Positions 25,726-34,516 of a DNA stretch of 64,000 nucleotides are shown piece after piece; the stretch's first letter is position 1, and each line of letters starts with the position of its first letter. This DNA is from Bauldia sp965232525 (GTDB lineage Bacteria; Pseudomonadota; Alphaproteobacteria; Rhizobiales; Kaistiaceae): the NCBI RefSeq assembly GCF_965232525.1, contig NZ_OZ246980.1, forward strand, positions 1,054,001 to 1,118,000. Direction: 5' to 3'. Position numbers and translations under genes: made by a program. Below the pieces are notes generated by a model. That model was given only the letters and a program-made list of their open reading frames with translations, was not told the DNA's origin and did not search any database.

Positions 25726-27069
25726 GTGAACAGACCTATAGGAATACTCACTGCCACAACGGCGATCTTGATGCTCGGCACGTCGATGACGTTGGCTGAT
25801 CTGCGCTTCTGGACCACTGAGGAACAGCCGGCCCGGCTCGCCCGCCAGGAGCAGATGGCCAAGGATTTCGAGGCCAAGACGGGGATTGTCGTCGAGGTCA
25901 TCCCGGTGTCGGAGAGCGATCTCGGCACCCGCGCCACTGCGGCGTTCGCTGCCGGTGACCTGCCGGACGTGATCTACCATACGCTGCAATACGTCCTGCC
26001 CTGGTCGGAAGCCGGCATTCTCGACACCGAAGCCAACAACGAGGTGGTCGAAGAGCTCGGTCGTGACACTTTCGCGCCGGGGTCGCTGGCAATGGCTGAC
26101 TTTGACGGTGAGACCGCCGCAGTTCCGGTCGACGGCTGGACTCAGATGGTCGTTTACCGAAAGGATTTGTTTGACGAGGCCGGGCTGGAGCCACCGAACT
26201 CCTACGCAAACATCGTTGCGGCGCTGGACGCCCTGCACAATCCGCCGGAGGTCTATGGTTTCGTCGCCGCCACCAAGGTCGACGAAAACTTCATGAGCCA
26301 GGTACTCGAGCATGTCTTCCTGGCCAACGGGGCGAGTCCGATCCAGGAGGACGGCAGCGTCGGTTTTGACGAGGCCAAAACCGTCGAAGTTCTCGAGTTC
26401 TACAAGCGCCTGGCGGAGGCCTCGCCGCCCGGTGAGCTGTTCTGGCAGCAGTCTCGCGAGCTCTACTTTTCGGGCAATGCGGCGATGATCATCTGGTCGC
26501 CCTTTATCCTCGACGAGCTGGCCGGCCTACGCGATTCGAACCCGCCGGCGATCAATGACGACCCGACCTCGACCGAACTGGCCTCGAAGACGGGGATCGT
26601 GACCCGCCTGTCCGGGCCGTCGAACCCGGACGGCGCAGCATGGGGCGACATCCGTTATTTCGGTATCACCAGCGACGCGGATACCGATCCGGCCGCCGAG
26701 TTCGTCAAGTTTTCGATGGACGAGGGGTACACCAACACCCTGTCGATCGCACCGGAGGGCAAGTTCCCGGTCCGCCGCGGCACCGCCGACGAACCCACCA
26801 AGTTCCTCGATGCCTGGGCGGTCCTGCCGGTCGGTGTCGACCGCCAGGCGGCGCTCTCGGACCTCTATCCGGAGGAGGTGATCGCCAACATTGTCGGTGG
26901 TCTGGAGACCGCCGCTCGTTGGGGCGTTGACGAGGGACAGCTGGCTCTCGCCTCGAAGATCATCAACAGCCAGGTGATTAATCGCGCCGTCCGCGAATAC
27001 CTCGACGGTGAACGCGATGCGGCCGAGACGGTCGCGGTGATCAACGAGGAAATTGCCAAAATCAACTAA
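25726..27069 (+). CDS. ABC sugar-binding protein (AglE-like position)
   Basis: Periplasmic solute-binding protein of the extracellular family 1 (maltose/alpha-glucoside type), 447 residues. A signal peptide runs from MNRPIGILTATTAILMLGTS to the TLADL region, with cleavage after residue 24 or so. The mature protein begins LRFWTTEEQPARL and contains FAAGDLPDVIYH and AVPVDGWTQMVVYRKDLFDE, hallmarks of the family. The start is GTG at 25726, ten bases after GGAGGA; upstream in-frame ATGs would overlap the regulator. A strong hairpin separates it from the permease genes. Confidence 0.92.
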   Translation: MNRPIGILTATTAILMLGTSMTLADLRFWTTEEQPARLARQEQMAKDFEAKTGIVVEVIPVSESDLGTRATAAFAAGDLPDVIYHTLQYVLPWSEAGILDTEANNEVVEELGRDTFAPGSLAMADFDGETAAVPVDGWTQMVVYRKDLFDEAGLEPPNSYANIVAALDALHNPPEVYGFVAATKVDENFMSQVLEHVFLANGASPIQEDGSVGFDEAKTVEVLEFYKRLAEASPPGELFWQQSRELYFSGNAAMIIWSPFILDELAGLRDSNPPAINDDPTSTELASKTGIVTRLSGPSNPDGAAWGDIRYFGITSDADTDPAAEFVKFSMDEGYTNTLSIAPEGKFPVRRGTADEPTKFLDAWAVLPVGVDRQAALSDLYPEEVIANIVGGLETAARWGVDEGQLALASKIINSQVINRAVREYLDGERDAAETVAVINEEIAKIN

Positions 27070-27082
27070 CCGGGGCGAACCT

Positions 27083-27112
27083 GGTCGGGCGGCGCCTCAG
27101 CGCCGCCCGACC
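27083..27112 (+). promoter_or_regulatory. Strong intercistronic hairpin between binding-protein and permease genes
   Basis: A perfect 13-bp stem (27083-27095 with 27100-27112) and a CTCA loop lie 13 bases past the binding-protein stop. There is no U tract. Such hairpins after binding-protein genes typically protect the upstream message and reduce expression of the downstream permeases. Confidence 0.7.
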
Positions 27113-27132
27113 CCCACCGAGATCGGGGAGGA

Positions 27133-28443
27133 ATGCTCATGTCGGCGACGGACAGCGCCGCCAAGCCGGCGTCGAACCGAAAGCCACGACAAGGGCCGAT
27201 GGCACGGCGGGAGGCACGGCTCGCCGCCGGTATGCTGGCCCCGACCTTCTTCATCGTCTTCGCGATCGTTCTTATCCCGCTGCTTGCCAACTTCTGGATC
27301 AGCGCTAAGCCGGCGCAACTCGCCGATCTGCGTCCGCCGACCACGGCAGCCTCCGAGCGAGTGCGCGGGGACATGGACGTCCCCGGCAGCGAACTCCTTA
27401 TCCAGTACCGCCTGCGCAATTCCTCGCAGAAAGAAGAAATCCGCAATGTCGTTCTCGTCGACGAGCTGCCACCGGGGTTGACCGTCCAGTCGTCTGACGA
27501 GCGCTGCAGCTTTGACGGGCCGCGGATCCGTTGCGACCTTGGCACTTTCGATGCCGGCCAGCGTGATGAGGTCGAAATCAGCGTCATCGGTGACGATGTG
27601 TTTGCCGCGGCGGGCCTGTCGCCTCGCGACAGTGAGCCGATCCTCACCGGCGAGGCGACCAACGTTCTCACCAGCACCGAGTTCACCTTCGATAACTACA
27701 TCCAGATCTTCGAGTCCCGCGACTTCTGGAACGTGGTCTGGGTGACCATCGCCTACACCGTGTTTGGCACCCTCGGCGCTGTCGTGCTGGGTTTGTTTGC
27801 TGCGCAACTGATGAACACTGCCTTCGCCGGGCGACCCATTCTCCGCGGCCTGTTCCTGTTTCCCTATGTTGCGCCGGTCATTGCCGTCGCCTTCACCTGG
27901 GTGGTGCTGCTCGATCCGTTTTCCGGCACGCTCAATGCGCTGCTGAAGCAGATGAACATCGTCGACGAAGGCATCAACTTCTTCGGCCAGCGTAGCGTCG
28001 AAATGAGCTTCCTCGGGCTTACCTTCAACTTCCCGCTGGCACTGGCGACGGTGATCGCCTTCGAAGCCTGGCGCTATTTCCCGTTGTCGCTTTTGTTCAT
28101 CCTGGCGCGGATGCAGTCGATCCCGTCGGACCTTTACGAAGCCGCCGAGGTCGATGGTGCGACGCCGTTGCAGCAGTTCCGGCACGTCTCACTGCCGCAG
28201 CTCTTCGCCATCTTGTCGACGCTGTTCCTGTTGCGCTTCATATGGACCTTCAACAAGTTCGACGACATCTTCCTGCTCACCGGCGGCGCTGCCGGAACGC
28301 GAACATTGACCGTCGATGTCTATGAGCAGGGCTTTGCGTTGGCGAATCTCGGCGCCGGTGCCGCGGTCGCCGTGGTGATCTTCATCTTCCTGCTGATCTT
28401 TGCCCTGAGCTACTTCCGCTACGTTCATCGGGAGGAAGGCTGA
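27133..28443 (+). CDS. ABC sugar permease with inserted DUF11-like extracytoplasmic domain
   Basis: Membrane subunit of a CUT1-type importer, 436 residues against about 300-340 for usual AglF/UgpA-like proteins. The first helix is at about residues 34-55. A long periplasmic stretch (58-183) follows before the core helices that start near residue 198. Within it, residues 85-155 read like a DUF11 repeat: LLIQYRLRNSSQKEEIRNVV, then LVDELPPGLTVQSSD, two cysteines around FDGPRIRCDLGTFDAGQ and a terminal VEISV strand. The cytoplasmic EAA loop AAEVDGATPLQQFRHVSLPQ lies near residue 336. The start may also be the second ATG at 27139. The insertion is the unusual point. Confidence 0.9.
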   Translation: MLMSATDSAAKPASNRKPRQGPMARREARLAAGMLAPTFFIVFAIVLIPLLANFWISAKPAQLADLRPPTTAASERVRGDMDVPGSELLIQYRLRNSSQKEEIRNVVLVDELPPGLTVQSSDERCSFDGPRIRCDLGTFDAGQRDEVEISVIGDDVFAAAGLSPRDSEPILTGEATNVLTSTEFTFDNYIQIFESRDFWNVVWVTIAYTVFGTLGAVVLGLFAAQLMNTAFAGRPILRGLFLFPYVAPVIAVAFTWVVLLDPFSGTLNALLKQMNIVDEGINFFGQRSVEMSFLGLTFNFPLALATVIAFEAWRYFPLSLLFILARMQSIPSDLYEAAEVDGATPLQQFRHVSLPQLFAILSTLFLLRFIWTFNKFDDIFLLTGGAAGTRTLTVDVYEQGFALANLGAGAAVAVVIFIFLLIFALSYFRYVHREEG

Positions 28444-29672
28444 TGGTTTTCGGACGCGGTTTCCTCTTCGGTATGCTCTCCGGTGCGCTGTGGGGGCTAA
28501 TCGCCCATGTCCTTGCGGGAATTGCCCTCAGCCTGCTAACGGGCCTCCCGGCGACACCGCCGCTGCTTGCTGGTCTGCTCGCGGGTGCAGCCAGCGCCGC
28601 CGTGCTGATGTCGCGGCCGCCGCATGAGCGGGCGCCCACCCTCGTCCTGACCGCCTTCTTCGCGGCTGTCATCGTACTGCTGGCCGTGGCCTTGGCTGAG
28701 CCTTTCTCGGTGCCGTTGTCCGCAGCGCCGGTTTGGCAAGCGATCGCCATCGCCTTCGTGGCATTTGGCGTGACCGGCGCGAGCAGAGCCTGTCTCGCCG
28801 ACGTTCCGGCCGGGTCACTGTCACGCTACAAGGCCGAGGTGCTGTTGGTTCGCGTCTTCAAGGGCGTCGGCTTCGTCTTCTTCACCGTCATCGTCGTCCT
28901 GCCCTTCTACGTGATGGTGATGACAAGCCTGAAGAACCAGCAGCAGCTTCTGCTCAACCCGCTTGATCTGTCGATCGACGTCTCCCAAGGGCTGGGCACC
29001 CTGTTCCGCAGCTACGTCGATCTCTTCACCGAGTTCGATTTCGGTCGCTATCTGCTGATTTCGACCATCGTATCGATCTGCACCGTAATCATCACGCTGC
29101 TGTTCTCGATCCCCGGCGCGTATGCGATCGCGCGTTTGCGGTTTCCCGGACAGGCATTCCTCAACCGGTCGATCCTGATGATCTACATGGTGCCGGCGAT
29201 CGTTCTGGTGATCCCGCTCTATTCGGTCTTTAGCCAACTCGGCCTCCGCAACACGCTGCTTGGTCTGTTGATCGTCTATCCGGCCACTACCGTGCCGGTG
29301 GCTCTCTATATGCTGCAGGGCTACTTCCGCGGCCTACCGCCCGAGCTCGAGGAAGCCGGGCTGATGGATGGCCTGAAGCGGCTCGGTGTCATCCGCAAGA
29401 TCACCCTGCCGTTGTCATTGCCGGCACTCGCCTCGGTGGCGCTTTACGTCTTCATGATCGCCTGGAACGAGTTCCTGTTCGCCTTCATGTTCCTCGACGA
29501 TCCCGCGATCTTCACCCTTGCCCGGGGCGTGGTCGCCCTCGATTCCTCCGAGGTGCCGCGACAGAACCTGATGGCGGGCGCGGTCGTAGCGACCGTCCCG
29601 ATTCTGGTGATCTTCCTGTGGTTCGAGCGGTTCCTCGTTCAGGGGCTGACCGCCGGTAGCGTCAAGGGCTGA
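28443..29672 (+). CDS. ABC sugar permease with extra N-terminal membrane module
   Basis: Second membrane subunit of the importer, 409 residues. The C-terminal 275 residues are an ordinary MalG/AglG-type permease: LPFYVMVMTSLKNQQ, then YAIARLRFPGQ, and the EAA loop EEAGLMDGLKRLGVIRKITL near residue 302. Residues 1-130 form an additional module with about four hydrophobic helices that is not part of the usual permease, which normally has six helices. Its start overlaps the stop of the first permease by one base. The extra helices probably pack beside the core; their function is unknown. Confidence 0.9.
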   Translation: MVFGRGFLFGMLSGALWGLIAHVLAGIALSLLTGLPATPPLLAGLLAGAASAAVLMSRPPHERAPTLVLTAFFAAVIVLLAVALAEPFSVPLSAAPVWQAIAIAFVAFGVTGASRACLADVPAGSLSRYKAEVLLVRVFKGVGFVFFTVIVVLPFYVMVMTSLKNQQQLLLNPLDLSIDVSQGLGTLFRSYVDLFTEFDFGRYLLISTIVSICTVIITLLFSIPGAYAIARLRFPGQAFLNRSILMIYMVPAIVLVIPLYSVFSQLGLRNTLLGLLIVYPATTVPVALYMLQGYFRGLPPELEEAGLMDGLKRLGVIRKITLPLSLPALASVALYVFMIAWNEFLFAFMFLDDPAIFTLARGVVALDSSEVPRQNLMAGAVVATVPILVIFLWFERFLVQGLTAGSVKG

Positions 29673-29680
29673 ACGAAAAC

Positions 29681-30973
29681 ATGAACGCAAATACGCTGGG
29701 CGACATCGACCGCCGCGCGATCGAGATCCTGCAGCATAACGATCGGGGCGGCTACACCGTGCCGACCGATGGGCTGTACCCATTCCAGTGGAACTGGGAT
29801 TCGATGTTCGTGGCGCTCGGTTTTGCCGTCATCGACTGCGACCGCGCGTGGCGCGAAATCGAAACGTTGTTTGCCGGCCAATGGCCGGACGGCATGGTCC
29901 CCCACATCATCTTCCGGGGCGGGGACACGACCTACTTCCCCGGACCGGATCAATGGGGCACGCGCATGGAGCCGGCAACGTCGGGCATCACTCAGCCACC
30001 GGTCGCCGCCACCATCGTCCGTCAGCTCTACGATAACGATCCAGAGGCCGGGGCGTCGCGGGCCCGGGCACTCCTGCCGGCAATCGATCGGTGGCACCAG
30101 TGGTTCCGCACCGCGCGCGACCCTGAGGGACGCGGCGTTGTCGCGGCGATCCATCCCTGGGAGACCGGCCGCGACAACGCACCCGACTGGGATGCACCGC
30201 TCGGACGCGTCGACGTGACCGGTATTGCACCCTACCAACGTCGTGACACCCAGCATGTGCATGCGTCCCAGCGGCCTGAGAACCAAGAGTACGATCGCTA
30301 TCTCGCTCTCGTTCAGTTCGGTCGCGAACACGACTGGGATATCGACGTCATCGCCGAGCGACACCCATTCTGGGTCGCCGATGTCGGCTTGAACGCGATC
30401 CTCCTCCGTGCCGAAGACGATCTCGCCGGCCTGGCAGGCGCGCTGGGAGAAACCGCGATCGCGGCTCGCGCAACAGAGCGAGCGCGCCACTGGCGCGCCG
30501 GCATCGAGACCCTGTGGAACGATCGGGTTGGTGCCTATGTCGCTCGCGACCTGCGCCGCGACGAATCGATCGAGGTCATCTCCGTCGGTTCGCTGCTGCC
30601 ACTCTATCCGGGGATCACGCGTCCGGAACGCGCTGCCCGGACCGTTGTGATTCTGCGCGATTGGATGAAGCTGGTCCGCTACAGCATCCCCAGCTTCGAT
30701 CCGGCCGATGCCCGCTTTGACGCGGTACGCTACTGGCGCGGTCCCGTATGGGCGGTGGTCAATTGGATGATCGCCGATGGCCTTGGCCGCTCCGGTATCG
30801 CCGATCTTGCCGAACGTGTTCATGGCGACACGCGAGCGCTGATCGAGGCCGCCGGCTTTTTCGAGAGCTTCGACCCGACCACCGGCGCGGGGTGCGGTGG
30901 CCATGACTTTTCCTGGACGGCAGCGATCTGGCTGGCGTGGGCGTCGCCCACCGGCTGCGCCGCTGTGGCATGA
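29681..30973 (+). CDS. GH63/MGH1-like glycoside hydrolase
   Basis: A 430-residue cytoplasmic (alpha/alpha)6-barrel glycosidase of the type found in mannosylglycerate and glucosylglycerate hydrolases. The landmarks are YPFQWNWDSMFVALGF near residue 34, IHPWETGRDNAPDWD with a candidate general acid Asp165, WRGPVWAVVNWMI, and the C-terminal FFESFDPTTG with candidate base Glu395, followed by GGHDFSWTAAIWL. There is no signal peptide, so the substrate is cleaved after import. It lies between the permeases and the ATPase, the place that aglA (a GH13 alpha-glucosidase) occupies in rhizobial agl operons. The true substrate could be a glycosylated glycerate, glycerol or another alpha-glycoside. Confidence 0.82.
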   Translation: MNANTLGDIDRRAIEILQHNDRGGYTVPTDGLYPFQWNWDSMFVALGFAVIDCDRAWREIETLFAGQWPDGMVPHIIFRGGDTTYFPGPDQWGTRMEPATSGITQPPVAATIVRQLYDNDPEAGASRARALLPAIDRWHQWFRTARDPEGRGVVAAIHPWETGRDNAPDWDAPLGRVDVTGIAPYQRRDTQHVHASQRPENQEYDRYLALVQFGREHDWDIDVIAERHPFWVADVGLNAILLRAEDDLAGLAGALGETAIAARATERARHWRAGIETLWNDRVGAYVARDLRRDESIEVISVGSLLPLYPGITRPERAARTVVILRDWMKLVRYSIPSFDPADARFDAVRYWRGPVWAVVNWMIADGLGRSGIADLAERVHGDTRALIEAAGFFESFDPTTGAGCGGHDFSWTAAIWLAWASPTGCAAVA

Positions 30974-30982
30974 GGCAACGCA

Positions 30983-32038
30983 ATGGCTCAGATCGAACTG
31001 AAATCCGTTCGTAAGGCGTTCGGCGCCGTCGAGGTGATCAAGGGGGTCGACCTGACGATCACCGACAACGAGTTTGTGATCTTCGTCGGTCCGTCCGGTT
31101 GCGGCAAGTCGACCCTGCTCCGGCTGGTTTCCGGCCTGGAAGAAGCCACCGACGGCCAGATCGTCATCGACGGCGAGGACGTTACCGGCAAGCCGCCGGC
31201 CGAGCGCGAGCTGTCGATGGTGTTCCAGTCCTATGCGCTCTATCCCCACAAGACGGTGCGCGAGAACATGGGCTTCGCTCTGACTGTGGCGCGGATGCCG
31301 AAGGCCGAGATCGCCGAGCGGGTCGAGCGTGCCGCCGATGTCCTCAAGCTCGACGCGTTGCTCGATCGACGGCCGAAGGAGCTCTCCGGTGGTCAGCGCC
31401 AACGCGTCGCGATCGGCCGGGCGATCGTGCGCGAGCCGAGGGCATTTCTGTTCGACGAGCCGCTTTCGAATCTGGACGCGGCGCTTCGGGTTGAGATGCG
31501 GCTGGAGATCGCCAAGCTGCACCGGCGGCTGGCGGCGACCATGATCTATGTGACCCACGATCAGATCGAGGCGATGACGCTCGCCGACAAGATCGTGGTG
31601 CTCCAGGCCGGGCGGATCGAACAGGTGGGTGCGCCGATGGAACTCTACATGAGACCGGCGAACCTTTTCGTCGCCCAGTTCATCGGCTCGCCGAAAATGA
31701 ACGTTGTCGACTGCGCCCCCACTGCCGACGGCGTCTCCTTTCCCGACGGTCAGGCGATGGCCTATGACGCTCCCCACGAGGATGCCCGCAAGCTTGGCAT
31801 CCGACCCGAACACATCACCCTGTTACCGCCGGAGGACGGTGACGTCCGCGGCCGCATTGACGTGATCGAGGAACTGGGTTCGGACACCTTCGCCTATGTC
31901 GATGTCGAAAATGTCGGCTTGTTCACGGTGCGGATCGTCGGTCATGCTGACCTCGCGGAGGAGGCTCCGGCCGGTCTCCGGTTCGACCGTGAGCACATCC
32001 ATCTCTTCGACGCCACTGATCACGCTATCCGGCAATAG
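30983..32038 (+). CDS. ABC transporter ATPase, UgpC/MsmX/AglK type
   Basis: Energy-coupling subunit of the importer, 351 residues. Walker A GPSGCGKST lies at about residues 37-45, the Q loop in MVFQSYALYP, signature LSGGQRQRVAIGRAIV, Walker B AFLFDEPLSNLD and switch histidine YVTHDQIEA. The C-terminal TOBE/OB region contains LGIRPEHITL. It is the last gene of the operon, nine bases after the glycosidase gene. The following 250 bp (32039-32291) carry no recognisable gene or clear terminator. Confidence 0.94.
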   Translation: MAQIELKSVRKAFGAVEVIKGVDLTITDNEFVIFVGPSGCGKSTLLRLVSGLEEATDGQIVIDGEDVTGKPPAERELSMVFQSYALYPHKTVRENMGFALTVARMPKAEIAERVERAADVLKLDALLDRRPKELSGGQRQRVAIGRAIVREPRAFLFDEPLSNLDAALRVEMRLEIAKLHRRLAATMIYVTHDQIEAMTLADKIVVLQAGRIEQVGAPMELYMRPANLFVAQFIGSPKMNVVDCAPTADGVSFPDGQAMAYDAPHEDARKLGIRPEHITLLPPEDGDVRGRIDVIEELGSDTFAYVDVENVGLFTVRIVGHADLAEEAPAGLRFDREHIHLFDATDHAIRQ

Positions 32039-32291
32039 CGAGCGAGCCGGTGTTCCCGTTGAGCTTGTCGCCTGCCGAATCCGGCGAGCGATACGCCTTG
32101 ACGAGGGATTTCTGGGCAATGAAGACGAGACCACAGTCGGCAGTGCCGCCACGGACAGGCGGCCGGCCGTCTTGATCATTTCTCCGGCTTCAGTCCCATC
32201 TCATCGCGACGATGCTAGTGGAACCCGCGCGGTGGTCGCGACGGCACGCCGCTGCTAGGTTGCTGATCCCGCCAGCGGAGGCACATCATCC

Positions 32292-32852
32292 ATGGAAGTC
32301 TGGATCGTCCTCGGCGTCATCGCGCTGATCGCCATCTATCTGATTGTCCTCTACAACCGCCTGGTTGCCTTGCGTCAGACCGTATCCCAGGCTTGGTCGG
32401 ACATCTCGGTCCAGCTGAAGCAGCGCCACGATCTGGTCCCCAACCTGGTCGAGACGGTCAAGGGATATGCCGGCCATGAGCGCGCGACGCTGGAGGCGGT
32501 GACGGAGGCCCGCAACGCCGCGGTGGCGGCGGCCGATCCTCAGGCCCAGGCGAAGGCGGAAAACATCCTCACCGGCGCGCTGCGTCAGCTTTTCGCGCTG
32601 GCGGAGGCTTATCCCGACCTCAAGGCCAACGAGAATTTCCTGCACCTCCAAGCGGAACTTTCTGACATCGAGAACAAGATCGCCGCCTCGCGCCGGTTCT
32701 TCAACAACGCGGTCCAGGAATACAACACGGCGATCGAGCAGTTCCCAGCCGTGCTCATAGCCCGCCAGTTCGGCTTCACCGCCAGCGACTTCTTTGAGCT
32801 CGACGAATCCGAGGCCGTCGCTGTTGCGACGCCGCCGGACGTCAAATTCTAG
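32292..32852 (+). CDS. LemA family protein
   Basis: A 186-residue membrane-anchored protein with one N-terminal helix (residues 2-20, WIVLGVIALIAIYLIVLYNR) and a long helical bundle outside. The motifs QAWSDISVQLKQRHDLVPNL, YAGHERATLEAVTEAR and FFNNAVQEYNTAIEQFP are diagnostic. Function is not well defined, but the LemA gene is very often next to an M48 peptidase gene, as here (28 bp). Confidence 0.94.
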   Translation: MEVWIVLGVIALIAIYLIVLYNRLVALRQTVSQAWSDISVQLKQRHDLVPNLVETVKGYAGHERATLEAVTEARNAAVAAADPQAQAKAENILTGALRQLFALAEAYPDLKANENFLHLQAELSDIENKIAASRRFFNNAVQEYNTAIEQFPAVLIARQFGFTASDFFELDESEAVAVATPPDVKF

Positions 32853-32880
32853 GACAGCAACGGACGAACCCGCGACGCCT

Positions 32881-33885
32881 ATGGGCGCCTATGGCCTTCG
32901 CACCCACATTTGGAACAATCGGCTGCGATCGCTGTTGTTGCTGGCAGGCTTTCCGGTTCTGCTGGTCCTGATCTGCTTCGCCTTCGCCGTGCTGATCGCG
33001 GCGTTTGACAGCCCGCGCGTAGAAGAAGGCTTCGGCACGGCGGTCGCGTGGCTCCCTTCGCTCGTGCCGATCGCCATCGTGATCGCGCCGGTGTGGTGGG
33101 CGATTGCTTTCTTCGCCAACCGGAGCATCATCGCCGCGGCGACCGGCTCGCGGGAGCTTGACCGACGGACCGATCCGCGAGTGTGGAACCTGCTCGAGAA
33201 CTTGTGCATCAGCCGCGGCATCACCATGCCGACCCTGCGCATCGTCGATACGGACGCGCGCAATGCTTTCGCCAGCGGCGTGCGCGAGAAGGACTACACC
33301 ATCACCGTCACCCGTGGTCTGGTCGAAGCGCTCGACGATGCCGAACTGGAGGCCGTTCTTGCCCACGAACTCACCCATATCCGTAATCGCGACGTCCAGT
33401 TGATCGTCATCGCGGCGGTGTTTGTCGGCATCATCTCCGTCGTCGGCGACCTAATGATCCGCAGCCCGCGCGGCATGATCCGTATGTCGACTGGCGGTCG
33501 GCGAGGCGGCAAGAGCGGTGGCGGGGTGATCATCCTGATCCTGGTAGCGATCGTCATCTTCTTGCTCGCCCGGGTACTCGCCATGGCGCTGCGTTTCGCC
33601 GTCTCGCGTCGGCGCGAATATCTCGCTGATGCCGGAGCCGTCGAACTGACCAAGAATCCCGACGCCATGATCAGTGCGCTGCGCAAGATCGACGGCCATT
33701 CAGAAATCGAGGCACCGTCCCAGCTGCGGCCGATGTTCTTCGATCTTCCAAAGGCTCAAGGATTCGCGGGTCTGTTCGCGACCCATCCGCCGATCGAAGA
33801 CCGGATCGCCGCGCTAGTCACCCACGCCGGGGGACGCGATGTCGCGAGGCCCAAGGCTCGCGATGTTCGTCCCTGGGCCGATTGA
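32881..33885 (+). CDS. M48 family zinc metalloprotease (HtpX-like)
   Basis: Inner-membrane metalloprotease probably involved in membrane-protein quality control. From the ATG at 32881 it has 334 residues, two helices at about 20-45 and 58-80, then the catalytic motif AHELTHIRNRD, in which the two histidines and a distal glutamate (SRRREYLADAGAVEL) bind zinc. Another helical hairpin lies between. The C-terminal FATHPPIEDRIAAL is the usual end of HtpX-like proteins. Upstream in-frame ATGs would overlap lemA. Ends five bases from the stop of the convergent VOC gene. Confidence 0.92.
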   Translation: MGAYGLRTHIWNNRLRSLLLLAGFPVLLVLICFAFAVLIAAFDSPRVEEGFGTAVAWLPSLVPIAIVIAPVWWAIAFFANRSIIAAATGSRELDRRTDPRVWNLLENLCISRGITMPTLRIVDTDARNAFASGVREKDYTITVTRGLVEALDDAELEAVLAHELTHIRNRDVQLIVIAAVFVGIISVVGDLMIRSPRGMIRMSTGGRRGGKSGGGVIILILVAIVIFLLARVLAMALRFAVSRRREYLADAGAVELTKNPDAMISALRKIDGHSEIEAPSQLRPMFFDLPKAQGFAGLFATHPPIEDRIAALVTHAGGRDVARPKARDVRPWAD

Positions 33886-33890
33886 GAGCG

Positions 33891-34472
33891 TCAGTAAGGG
33901 TTCTTCGGTAAGCGGTCATCCGAAAGACTTTCGCGGCGGCGGCGAACGATGTCCTCGATCGCATCGGCCAGGTGAGCCTCAGCGATATGATGATCACCGC
34001 GGGCGACCCGGATCTTGTGGGCTTCGAGCAGGACCTCGCCGTGAGACACCCCCTCCGGCGGGAAGAATTTGTAGGTGGCGAGCTCGATCAACAGACCCAG
34101 CGGATCCTTGAAGTAGATCGAATCCATGAACCCGCGGTCCTTGATCCCGCTATGGCCGATGCCGCGCTCGTCAAGCCGCTTGACGGCTTGCGAAAAGGTC
34201 GCGCGGGAAACCCAGAAGGCAACGTGATGAACCGCGCCGACATCCGTCGACGTTCGCCGCGTATCGGGTTTGCGATCCTCGCGGGTGAAGACGGTGATCA
34301 GCCGGCCGTCGCCGGGATCGAAATAGAGATGGCTCTCCGCCTCGACGTCGAGGTTGGGTTGCTCGAACACGAACGGCATGCCGAGCACACCTTCCCAGAA
34401 GTCGATCGACGTCTGTCGGTCGGCGCCAACCAGGGTGACGTGATGAAGCCCCTGAACCTGAAGTTTCTGCAT
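33891..34472 (-). CDS. VOC-fold (glyoxalase/dioxygenase superfamily) protein
   Basis: A 193-residue metal-dependent VOC protein. Two beta-alpha-beta-beta-beta modules are visible: LHHVTLVGADRQTSIDFWEG with FYLG-like LGMPFVFEQPN, and VHHVAFWVSRATF with SIYFKDPLGLLIELATY. Candidate metal ligands are His in LHHV, His in VHHV and Glu in LIELA, the pattern of ring-cleaving dioxygenases and glyoxalase-like enzymes. Start chosen at the ATG 34472 behind GGGAGATCAGG rather than the upstream GTG at 34490. Substrate unknown. Confidence 0.88.
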   Translation of the reverse strand: MQKLQVQGLHHVTLVGADRQTSIDFWEGVLGMPFVFEQPNLDVEAESHLYFDPGDGRLITVFTREDRKPDTRRTSTDVGAVHHVAFWVSRATFSQAVKRLDERGIGHSGIKDRGFMDSIYFKDPLGLLIELATYKFFPPEGVSHGEVLLEAHKIRVARGDHHIAEAHLADAIEDIVRRRRESLSDDRLPKNPY

Positions 34473-34516
34473 CCTGATCTCCCAAGGCACGAGGCAGTTT
34501 ATTGGAGAGCGCCGAT

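Noticed and set aside
29639..31813. A 724-codon antisense frame over the glycosidase and ATPase genes
   Set aside because: Same reason: shadow of high-GC genes; no domain resemblance.
32039..32291. Possible gene remnant between the ABC ATPase and lemA genes
   Set aside because: Translated in all frames by eye it gives no recognisable protein piece; no hairpin with a U tract seen either.
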